A DNA stretch of 64,000 nucleotides from Mycobacterium asiaticum DSM 44297 (lineage in GTDB: Bacteria > Actinomycetota > Actinomycetes > Mycobacteriales > Mycobacteriaceae), in NCBI RefSeq assembly GCF_000613245.1, contig NZ_HG964938.1:614489-678488 (forward strand), written 5' to 3'. The notes below the pieces were generated by a model that was not told the origin of the DNA, ran no database searches, and was given only the letters and a program-made list of their open reading frames with translations. Made by a program: the position numbers and the translations under genes. Positions 32,174-40,315 of this stretch are shown piece after piece. Each line of letters opens with the position of its first letter. The first letter of the stretch is position 1.

Positions 32174-33727
32174 CTACCCGGGGGGCCTGATCGCCAGCGC
32201 GAGCTGCTGCGGGACGTAGTTGACCAGCAGCGGCCCGAGTCCCATGAACGGCGTACCGAATACGGTGAAGTCGAGGTCAGGTGGCGGGGGGAAGGGCGGC
32301 GGCGGCACATAGCCGGGCAACCCGACCGTCGCCGTGAGGTAGTGCGGTTGAACGAGAAGCCCGTCAAACGGGATGTGCGGTGTGATCGAAATGGTGTGGG
32401 GGAGAGGGATGGTGACGGGTCCGATGACGACGTCATTGAGCCCCGTCGGCACCAAGATGGTGTCGTTCACGATTACCTGACCATTGAGGAAACCATTGAG
32501 GATGTTGGCCGGCGCGTCGATCAGGGTGCTGACCGCCCCGACTGCGTTGCCTGCCGATATCGCTTGGTTGAACGACACCAAGCTGGCTGTGAAGGCATCC
32601 AAAGCGGCGAAGGGCGGACCCGCCAGGGCATAGGTGGTGATCAACGGCACGCTGTAGGTGAGGCTAACGAATGCAGTCTGCGGTGCGAGGAACGGCGCGA
32701 CCAGTTTTGCTTCCACATTGGTGGCCGTCAACGCACTCAGTACATTGGTGAAGTTCTGCGATATCTGCCGCGGAATCGACGGCGGCATCAAATCGGTGAA
32801 GTATTGCGCCTCCTGAGCGGGAATGTTCAGGACGGTGAAGAAATCGTTAAGTGGCCCAACTAATTTGGGGTAGGCGGTCCCTGTCAGCGTCAGCGTAGTT
32901 GTGTCGAAGTTCACCGAGTAGTTGCTGACGTCGTACCCGGTGATCAGGAGCTGTCGGTACGCGTCGGCGAGCTGGGCGATCGCGGCGTTGTAATTTCCGG
33001 TCGTGACGAGCGTTTGGAAGGACGTCTGCACGCCGGACGCGAACGCGGGCAGGCCGGCCACCAGCCCACTGAGGCCGCTGCTCGTCGCGTTGAGGAACGT
33101 TTGCGCGAAGCCGGCCTGGGTGGCGATGAATTGCTGTATGCGCGCCGCGAAGTTGATGTTGAGGAACTGCTGGATCGCGGCCGGGACGGTAGTCGGCAGA
33201 TTCGCGATGATCGCCGGGAGGTTCTGGATGGTGTTGGCAAATCCGGTGATCGCCTGCTGCGCGTAGGACAGTTGGTTGGCGGCGACCTGCCTCAAGAACG
33301 GGAACGGGTTGGCGGCCCAGCTGTTGCCCAGCGCCTGCAGGTTGTTCGCGGTATTGACTACCAGTTGCGCGTACGCGCCGCCAGGCGCGGGCGCCGCCGT
33401 CCCCACCGAGGTCCCGTTGGATATGCTCGCCAAAGTCTGTGCCGCATTGGCGATTTCGGCGCCGGCGTAGGCCGCCGCGCTCGAACTCATCAGACGGATG
33501 AACTCGGCATGGAAAGCTGCGCCCTGGGCGCTGACGGCTTGAAATTCTTCGCCGAAGGCGCCGAACACCCGCGAAATGGCGGCCGAAACCTCATCGGCCG
33601 CCGCCGCGGCCAGGCCGGTGGTGGGGCTGGCCGCCGACGCGGTTGCCTGCTCCAAGGTTGAACCGATGCCGGCTAGATTTTCCGCAGCCGTCGTTACCCA
33701 CTCCGGCGTGGTGACCACGAACGACAT
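32174..33727 (-). CDS. PE-family protein, PE_PGRS62 (Rv3812) orthologue
   Basis: 517 residues. The N-terminal PE domain (1-95; MSFVVTTPEWVTTAAENLAG, later FGEEFQAVSAQGAAFHAEF) carries the Pro-Glu pair and would pair with a PPE or go alone through an ESX system. The rest is a long non-PGRS domain of helices and beta segments ending VFGTPFMGLGPLLVNY-VPQQLALAI, nearly the same as the end of PE_PGRS62. No Gly-Gly-Ala/Gly-Gly-Asn repeats exist, so the PGRS name does not describe it. PE_PGRS62 affects phagosome maturation and is surface-exposed in M. tuberculosis. Confidence 0.9.
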   Translation of the reverse strand: MSFVVTTPEWVTTAAENLAGIGSTLEQATASAASPTTGLAAAAADEVSAAISRVFGAFGEEFQAVSAQGAAFHAEFIRLMSSSAAAYAGAEIANAAQTLASISNGTSVGTAAPAPGGAYAQLVVNTANNLQALGNSWAANPFPFLRQVAANQLSYAQQAITGFANTIQNLPAIIANLPTTVPAAIQQFLNINFAARIQQFIATQAGFAQTFLNATSSGLSGLVAGLPAFASGVQTSFQTLVTTGNYNAAIAQLADAYRQLLITGYDVSNYSVNFDTTTLTLTGTAYPKLVGPLNDFFTVLNIPAQEAQYFTDLMPPSIPRQISQNFTNVLSALTATNVEAKLVAPFLAPQTAFVSLTYSVPLITTYALAGPPFAALDAFTASLVSFNQAISAGNAVGAVSTLIDAPANILNGFLNGQVIVNDTILVPTGLNDVVIGPVTIPLPHTISITPHIPFDGLLVQPHYLTATVGLPGYVPPPPFPPPPDLDFTVFGTPFMGLGPLLVNYVPQQLALAIRPPG

Positions 33728-33861
33728 GGTCGATTCCTCTCGACAAAATCTTGGGGTGCGTCCGCGCCCGTCAGACGGTGTCGAGCCTAATGTGACGTGG
33801 GTCGCACGCGTTGGAGTTTGGTCTTTTTAGCTGCGCCGCAGTCGTTTCGTGGCCGTCCCGG

Positions 33862-35085
33862 CTATCCGGCGAAATCCCGGGTTACGAACAGCAGGTGGAT
33901 GATTACCGTTTGGGCGAAAAGCATTGCGAGACCGGCGCCCAACACCAGCGCCCGTCCGCGCCGCGGGTCGGCGTAGATCAGAGCCAGAGCGACATAGATA
34001 CCCAGGCATGGCAGTGCATAGCGGTGTACCGCCACGAAGCTGCTGTTGATCGTGAAGAACACCAGGGAACACAGTCCGAAGATGCCGAGCGGAATGCCCC
34101 TGCCCCGATACCCGCAAAGTAGGTAAATCGAGCAACTCAACAGCAATGCAAGGCAAAGTAGGGGGATTGAGTAGTTGACGACTATGTCGTTGTCGATCGG
34201 CCGCTGACCGATGACGGCCCGGACCGTCTCACGGGTCGACCGGAAAATGGAATAGGCGAAGTTCGGCTCGAAATTGAGGTAGCCCCACGCTTTGGTGGAC
34301 TGGTACGCGGTGAACATGCCGAGGAAGTTGCCGCGCACGGTCCATAGGTACGTCCCGTACAGCAGGAACCCGACGGGCGCCAGTAGGAAGTACGCAGCCT
34401 TGCGATTTGCGGCCTTCTTGATGCTCCAGTCGTACGCCCGCAGGTATTCCAAACCACACAGACCGACGAAGAGAAGTGCCGGTAGACGGGTCGCCGTGAG
34501 GAAAGCGAGGGTAATGGCCATCAGCGCCCAACGCCTGCGCAGCGCAAAGGCATACGCCCAGAATCCGAGGGCGACGAAGACCGCTTCTGTGTAGAAAAGG
34601 TGCATGAAGACCGCGGCTGGGGCGGCGAGGAACATCGCGACTGTGGCGTAGCGGAACTGTCTGATCTCGAATTCGCGCGAAATGGACAGTAGCGCGGCGA
34701 TTGCGAACCCGAGGGCAACGGTGTTGACAAACAACCCGAGCGCTGAGTTCGGAATGATGTGGAGAGTCAGCGTCGACAGAGTGCCGACGATAAGCGGGAA
34801 CAACGGATAGAACGCGGCCGACGCCGGGTTGATCTCATAATGCTCGTGCAGAATGTTCGAATACCACTGCGCGTCCCACAACATGGTGTGGTCCAAAATG
34901 GCGGCACGATCTGGTGACAAAACGGCGCCAAGAATTGTCATCAGCACCTGCCACAGCACGGCAATGGTGAGACCGATGGCTAGGTCCGACTTACGGGATC
35001 CCGAGCGCGTGCGTGTGGGCGGCGTTGTCGCGGATAGCGGAACCGTCGGGGTGGGTGCTTGCAGTGTGAGCAGCTCGGACCCCAT
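33862..35085 (-). CDS. GT-C fold glycosyltransferase, PIG-V-like mannosyltransferase
   Basis: 407 residues with about nine transmembrane helices. After the first helix there is DHTMLWDAQWYSNILHEHYE, with the Asp-Ala/Asp-containing loop (WDAQWY) that GT-C mannosyltransferases of the PIG-V type have; the usual polyprenyl-phosphate-mannose donor is suggested. FYPLFPLIVG and FYTEAVFVALGFWAYAFALR are also typical. The acceptor is unknown. The gene stands alone between the PE gene and the DUF222 gene, has somewhat lower GC in sampled windows, and is not at this locus in H37Rv, so it is part of the accessory insertion. Confidence 0.8.
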   Translation of the reverse strand: MGSELLTLQAPTPTVPLSATTPPTRTRSGSRKSDLAIGLTIAVLWQVLMTILGAVLSPDRAAILDHTMLWDAQWYSNILHEHYEINPASAAFYPLFPLIVGTLSTLTLHIIPNSALGLFVNTVALGFAIAALLSISREFEIRQFRYATVAMFLAAPAAVFMHLFYTEAVFVALGFWAYAFALRRRWALMAITLAFLTATRLPALLFVGLCGLEYLRAYDWSIKKAANRKAAYFLLAPVGFLLYGTYLWTVRGNFLGMFTAYQSTKAWGYLNFEPNFAYSIFRSTRETVRAVIGQRPIDNDIVVNYSIPLLCLALLLSCSIYLLCGYRGRGIPLGIFGLCSLVFFTINSSFVAVHRYALPCLGIYVALALIYADPRRGRALVLGAGLAMLFAQTVIIHLLFVTRDFAG

Positions 35086-35303
35086 CGGCGCACAGCCTCC
35101 CTCAGCACTCTGGGAACAAGATTGACCACGCTACTCAGGTAGTCGGTAACTGCACTACTTACCCATTTGGGCGGCCGGTCACACCCCCGGGCGTTAGACG
35201 CAGCCAGCCCTTTGCCGGTTCCATATTCAAAGGCGTTGCATAAGTTCGGAATTGGCGTCGATCGCGGGGCATTCTTGTCGGTAGGCGGACGTATCATTCG
35301 AAC

Positions 35304-36642
35304 ATGCTTTCGAGTTCGCGTGAGGAGATCGTGGAGGTCTTCGATGCGCTCGATGCCGAGGTGGATCGGGTGTGTGGGTTGTCCTTTGAGGTGTTGACGA
35401 ATCCAGAGCGGTTGCGGGCCTTGGAGCGTTTGGAGCGCGTCGCTCGGCGGCTACGGACCCCGCAGCACGGGTTGATCAATGAACTCGGCGCCCAAGCCAG
35501 CACGGAAGAACTCGGCGGCACGCTGACGTGCGCGCTGGCGGATCGGTTGCGGATCACCAAGGCCGAGGCGGGCCGGCGTATCGCCGAAGCCGAAGATCTG
35601 GGCCCGCGGCGGGCGTTGACCGGGCAACCGCTGGGGCCGCTGTTGATCGCGACCGCGGCCGCCCAGTGCCGGGGCCTGATCGGGGACGCCCATGTGAAGG
35701 TGATCCGCCGGTTCTTCGCCCACCTGCCCGCCCAGGTGGATGTGTTCACCCGTGAGGCCGCCGAGGCCGACCTGGCCGGCCGCGCGTGTGAGTTTCGCCC
35801 CGATCAGGTCGCGGCCTACGCCCGCAAGCTCATGGGAACCCTGGACCCCGACGGCGACTTCTCCGATGAGGACCGGGCCCGCAAACGCGGCTTCGTGCTG
35901 GGCAACCAGGACTACGACGGGATGAGCCGGATCAGCGGTTTGATCACCCCTGAGCTGCGGGCGCTGTTCGAAGCCCTGCTCGCCGCTTTGGCCGCCCCCG
36001 GCACCCCGACCCCACCGCGACCCCGACCACGCCGCGGGCTGCGATACCCGCAGCAGCGGCCAGCGCAATCACGACGCCCTGATCACCGCGATCCGGGCGC
36101 TGTTCGCCTCCGAGCAGCTCGGCTCACACCGCGGCCTGCCGGTCACGATGATCGTGACCACCACGCTGAAGGACCTCGAAGCCGGCGCGGGCACGGCCCG
36201 CACCAGTGGGGGCTCCCTGCTGCCGATGGCCGACCTGATCCGCATGGCCGCCCAGGGCGCGCATCACTATCTGGCGATCTTCGACCACGCCAAACCCCTA
36301 GCGCTGTATCACACCAAGCGATTCGCCAACCCGGCGCAGCGGCTCATGCTGCACGCCCTCGAGGGTGGCTGCACCCGCCCCGGCTGCGATCAACCGGCCT
36401 ACCACACCGAGGTCCACCACGTCAGCGGCTGGGCCAGCACCGGGCGCACCGACATCACCGACCTCACCCTGGCTTGCGGACCTGACAACAGACTGGCCGA
36501 AAAGGGCTGGACCACCCGCAAAAACGCCCGCGGCCAAACCGAATGGCTCCCACCCGCCCACCTCGACCACGGCCAACCACGCATCAACACCTTCCACCAC
36601 CCCGAGAAACTCTTCGCGGATGAAGACGACGAAGATCCTTAA
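35304..36642 (+). pseudogene. DUF222/HNH endonuclease-family protein (13E12 repeat type), frameshifted
   Basis: Reading frame 35304-about 36010 encodes a DUF222 domain ([20 protein letters not shown], then [20 protein letters not shown]). From about 36005 the homologous frame continues one base over: [37 protein letters not shown], and a C-terminal HNH domain ([18 protein letters not shown], later [14 protein letters not shown]). A single-base indel near 36005-36025 within a C-rich run therefore splits one protein of about 446 residues. REP13E12-type genes occur as repeated, mobile-like copies in mycobacteria. Sequencing error is possible. Confidence 0.8.
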
Positions 36643-38555
36643 CCACGCAGCGTCTTTGGCGGAACGGTGCACGCGGCCAGTGCGGCGGCGTCGATGGTGC
36701 GCGGCCGATACGGCAGCGTCGCCAACCGCGCCGACATCAGAGTCACGGGGTCATCGTGCAGGTCGCCGGCAAGGCCGGACAGGAAAGCCCACTCGTGTTC
36801 GTCGCTGCCGAAATAGACCACAGTGGCAAAGGTTTCGTGAAACCGCCGCCAGGACCGCCGCAACGTTTCATTCCGCCACAGCGTTGGGCAGCCGGCCTGG
36901 TCGACCACCACCTGGCCGATCCCGCGGCACCTTTCCAGGAAGCCGGCGTCATACAGGCGGTTGTGCTGAGCGGTCTCCGCGCGTTCGTCGGGCAGGTCGA
37001 TGACCACGATGTCGTAGGGCTCCGAGCAGTGCTGGACGAAGTCCCAGCCGTCATGGTAGTGCACCGTGACCGGGCCGAATCCCTGTTCGGCTCTGTCCAA
37101 TTCGTCCACTGAGTAGCCATAAGGCAGGTGTTGTGCGCACAGCCGAACCGCGTCGCGGTCGATGTCGACATGATCGACGTGCGTGGCCCCGGCCGCAACC
37201 GCGAGCTGGCTCACCACGCCCTCGCCGGAGCCGATGATCAACACGCGCTCTACCCGTTCGGCTAACAGCAGCGCCGGAACCAGCAGCGCCTCGTGATAGA
37301 CCAGCTGGCTGAACTCCGTGCTTTGTCGTTCGCCGTCGCTGAACAGTGCTACACCTTGCGAGGTCCGGCCGATCACCAGCTGCTGATACTCGGTCCGTAC
37401 GTCGCAGATGACCTCCGACAACCACCAGTTCCGGGTTAGTCCGGGTGCCAGAGGTTCCACGATCGTCCGGCCGTCACCGATGGCGGGGGTGAAAAATGTT
37501 GATAGTGGCGGAAAGCCGTTGAAGTCGACGGATGCGTAACTCGCCGTATAGGCACCGGCGTCCTCGATCTCGACGGAATCCCCCGGCCGCAGCGTGACGG
37601 GCAGCGGATAACTGCGGTAGATCACGTCGTCCCCGTCACACGTCGGACCAGCGACCACCGCGTCACCGACGGCATCACCGTCACGCTGGGTGCGCAACCG
37701 ATACCGGATGTACTCGTTCTCGGTTTCCGCAAGACCGCCGTAGCGGCCGATGTCGAGATACACCCAACGGTGCCCGTCGGTGCCGGTGCGCACCGACACT
37801 ACCTCGCACTCGATCGTCCCGGCCGAGCCGACGATCACCCGTCCCGGCTCGATCACCAATTGTGGTGGGCGGGAGCCGAAATATCGGTCCAGTGCCGACG
37901 TGATGGTGTCGGCGACCACCGTCAGGGATGGCGCTCCAACCGCATACGGCAGCGGGAACCCGCCGCCGACGTTCAGTGTGGTCAGCTCTCCGAAAACACC
38001 GAATATCTCTGCAGCAGTGCGAATCCCCAGCTCCCACGCGCTCGGGTCCAGCTGTTGCGACCCGACATGAAAGCACACTCCCTCCGGTCTGAGTCCGAGC
38101 TTTCGAGCTTGGTGCAACAGCTCCAAAGCCTCCCCCGGCGAGCAACCGAACTTGTGCCCGAATGGTGTAACCGACGCCGGGAACAACGGCGCCACACGGC
38201 ATTCCACGCCGGCGCCGGGAGCATGCTCGGCCAGCACAGTCACATCGTGCGCAGTGTCGAAGACAAACCGCCGCACCCCAGACCCATGGGCGCGAAGCAC
38301 CGCGGCCGGCTTCTTGACGGTATTGCCGAAGGTCAGTCGCCGGCCGTCGATGCCGACCGCGGCGCAGGCGTCGACCTCGCCCACCGATGCGACATCGAAC
38401 TCGGCCCCCTCGTCGGCGAGCAAGCGCAGCACCGGCTGGGCCGGATTCGCCTTGACCGCGTAGCGAATCCGCGCGCTGGGCAGCGCGGCCCGCAGCGTAT
38501 GGAAATTACCGCGCACCCGATCGAGATCGATCCTCAGATAGGGCGTCTCCGGCAC
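36639..38555 (-). CDS. fused ornithine-decarboxylase-type PLP enzyme and spermidine-synthase-type aminopropyltransferase
   Basis: 638 residues from a GTG. Residues 1-365 are a fold-III PLP decarboxylase: YAVKANP with the PLP Lys at 35, CFHVGSQ (161-167), GGGF (197-200), EPGR (236-239), GPTCDGDD with the catalytic Cys at 306, and GAYTASYASVDFNGF with Tyr336. Residues 375-610 are an aminopropyltransferase: LFSDGERQS, VYHEALLVP, GSGEG (442-446), HVDIDRD (D464/D466) and VVIDLPDE (D520, D523). The acidic pair usual before YHE is changed to Ser-Gln. It could decarboxylate ornithine to putrescine and add an aminopropyl group. It starts 22 bases after the stop of the amidase upstream. No AdoMet decarboxylase lies in the window. 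Confidence 0.88.
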   Translation of the reverse strand: MPETPYLRIDLDRVRGNFHTLRAALPSARIRYAVKANPAQPVLRLLADEGAEFDVASVGEVDACAAVGIDGRRLTFGNTVKKPAAVLRAHGSGVRRFVFDTAHDVTVLAEHAPGAGVECRVAPLFPASVTPFGHKFGCSPGEALELLHQARKLGLRPEGVCFHVGSQQLDPSAWELGIRTAAEIFGVFGELTTLNVGGGFPLPYAVGAPSLTVVADTITSALDRYFGSRPPQLVIEPGRVIVGSAGTIECEVVSVRTGTDGHRWVYLDIGRYGGLAETENEYIRYRLRTQRDGDAVGDAVVAGPTCDGDDVIYRSYPLPVTLRPGDSVEIEDAGAYTASYASVDFNGFPPLSTFFTPAIGDGRTIVEPLAPGLTRNWWLSEVICDVRTEYQQLVIGRTSQGVALFSDGERQSTEFSQLVYHEALLVPALLLAERVERVLIIGSGEGVVSQLAVAAGATHVDHVDIDRDAVRLCAQHLPYGYSVDELDRAEQGFGPVTVHYHDGWDFVQHCSEPYDIVVIDLPDERAETAQHNRLYDAGFLERCRGIGQVVVDQAGCPTLWRNETLRRSWRRFHETFATVVYFGSDEHEWAFLSGLAGDLHDDPVTLMSARLATLPYRPRTIDAAALAACTVPPKTLRG

Positions 38556-38577
38556 ACGTCGCAGATTAGCGGCCGGC

Positions 38578-40194
38578 TCAGTTCGGCGGATGGGCCGGCA
38601 TCGAGAAGTGCTCGGGCGGCACTTCGGGCCCGCTCGGCGGCTGGGTGGCGAGCGGTGTTGTGATCCCGTCCATGACCTCGGTCATGTTGCCGGTGAGGAG
38701 TTCGAAGTTCAGCACCCCGTGCTGGAAATTTTGGGTGATGCGCAGCGGCTCGTGGATTTCTGCGCTGGTGGGCAGCCCCAGCGGTCCGCGTTCATAACTC
38801 TGCGCGGCCCAGGCGTCGTAGATGGCGCCCCCGACCGGTTGGGCGCCGGTCTCGCGCGACCAGTACATGGCGCCTTTGGCGAACGTCGCGAACCGCGAAC
38901 CACTCGCGCCCTCCGCCTCCGGTGACGTCGGAGCGCCCAGCGCGCTGGTCATCCCGCCGATTTCCTGCCAGTGCTGGTAGATCGCACCACCTTCCAGCGC
39001 CTTGATCAGCTCTCCCGGCGGATCGTTGAAATGCGCTGCAATGTCTCTGATCTCGTCCATCAACGCGTAGGCGGCGTTGCCCGGACAATCGGTGTTGCCG
39101 ACGTCGCGGTGGGTGAAGATGGTCGGCAACTTCGCGACGGCGCCGCTGGGATAGGTGGTGTAAGAGCTGCCGGCCGACACCAATTCGACGGTGCCTTTGG
39201 GGTCGACGTCGGCCATGCCGAGCCGCCAGCCCAGCAGCCGGCCTACAGCACGGATCTGCAATGGGGTGGGCGCCACGTCGTCGAAGTTGCCGAGCATCGC
39301 CACACCCCAGGTGTCCTGGTTGAACCCCCCGGTGTGGAAGGCCTCCACCGGCTTCGTCAGTCCGCCGGAACTGCCCTCGAATACCTGACCGTATTTGTCC
39401 ACCAGCGCGTTGTAGGCGATGTCGCACCAACCCAGAGTTTTGCTGTGGTAGGTGTAAATCGCCTTCACGATGCCGGCCGATTCCAGTGGCGAGTAGTCGT
39501 TGCTGCCGGCGGTGTGGTGGACGACGGCGGCCCGCACGGCGCGGTCATACTGCGGGCTGCCGCAGCGCAGCGATTCGTCAGCACCCCATTCCGCGCGGCT
39601 GATGATCGGCGGCGCCTGTCCCGGCATGTTGACTCCGGTCGGCGGCGTCCAATGGGTTTCCACGGGTGCCCGGGGCGGTGAGATGAGTATCGCGTTGATG
39701 TTCTGGCCGAACGGTTGCTCCTTGGTCACCGGTCGGTACCCGAGGTCGGCCGGGCCTGGGGCGGGCGGCGGCTGGGTCACCGGTGCATCCACCGGGCGGG
39801 TCACCGCAATCTGCACCGCGGTCGTGCTGCCGACGAAGACCGGGTCGGTGCTGCGCGGGTCACCGGTGGCTCCGACACCGTTGGGCGCCGACGTCTGGAA
39901 CTCGGTCTGATACCAGGGCCCCCACGACCCGTCGGGCCGCTTGGCGCGCACCCGGGTGGAGGAGCCGGCGAGGTCTCCGGTCAACGCGACCAGGGAGAAC
40001 GGGGTGTCCTGGGTGAGCTCGCGCACCGTCACGCCGCCACCAAGGCCCACCAGCGGTCGCTCGGCCAACTGGGTGTCGCGGGCGGACGCCGGTGCCTGCG
40101 TTCCGGTCGGGGGACGCATCAATACCCAGGTCACGATGACAACCGTCGCCAAGGCGGCAGTAAGCAGCATCGTCGGAGCGCGACCGCGGGGCAC
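38578..40194 (-). CDS. N-acetylmuramoyl-L-alanine amidase (PGRP domain) with LGFP-type repeats (Rv3811-like)
   Basis: 538 residues from a GTG; Rv3811 has 539. An N-terminal signal/anchor helix (about 8-25) is followed by a PGRP/amidase_2 domain, with ISRAEWGADESLRCG, AAVVHHTAGSNDY, YNALVDKYGQVFEGSSGG, FTHRDVGNTDCPGN, which gives the zinc His and catalytic residues. The C-terminal third is LGFP-like repeats (IYQHWQEIGGMTSALGAPTS; AMYWSRETGAQPVGGAIYDA), typical of wall-bound mycobacterial proteins. It cleaves or binds peptidoglycan stem peptides outside the cell. The fused polyamine enzyme follows on the same strand after 22 bases. Confidence 0.9.
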   Translation of the reverse strand: MPRGRAPTMLLTAALATVVIVTWVLMRPPTGTQAPASARDTQLAERPLVGLGGGVTVRELTQDTPFSLVALTGDLAGSSTRVRAKRPDGSWGPWYQTEFQTSAPNGVGATGDPRSTDPVFVGSTTAVQIAVTRPVDAPVTQPPPAPGPADLGYRPVTKEQPFGQNINAILISPPRAPVETHWTPPTGVNMPGQAPPIISRAEWGADESLRCGSPQYDRAVRAAVVHHTAGSNDYSPLESAGIVKAIYTYHSKTLGWCDIAYNALVDKYGQVFEGSSGGLTKPVEAFHTGGFNQDTWGVAMLGNFDDVAPTPLQIRAVGRLLGWRLGMADVDPKGTVELVSAGSSYTTYPSGAVAKLPTIFTHRDVGNTDCPGNAAYALMDEIRDIAAHFNDPPGELIKALEGGAIYQHWQEIGGMTSALGAPTSPEAEGASGSRFATFAKGAMYWSRETGAQPVGGAIYDAWAAQSYERGPLGLPTSAEIHEPLRITQNFQHGVLNFELLTGNMTEVMDGITTPLATQPPSGPEVPPEHFSMPAHPPN

Positions 40195-40315
40195 CAGGCG
40201 ATGTTACGTGTGTGTCTGATGTTTCATATGAGACGACACGGTAGGAGGGCCAAAAACCTGTCGACGGCACCGCAGAGCAACTCCGCGGTGCCGTCCAGCG
40301 ACAGGTTCGTAGGGA

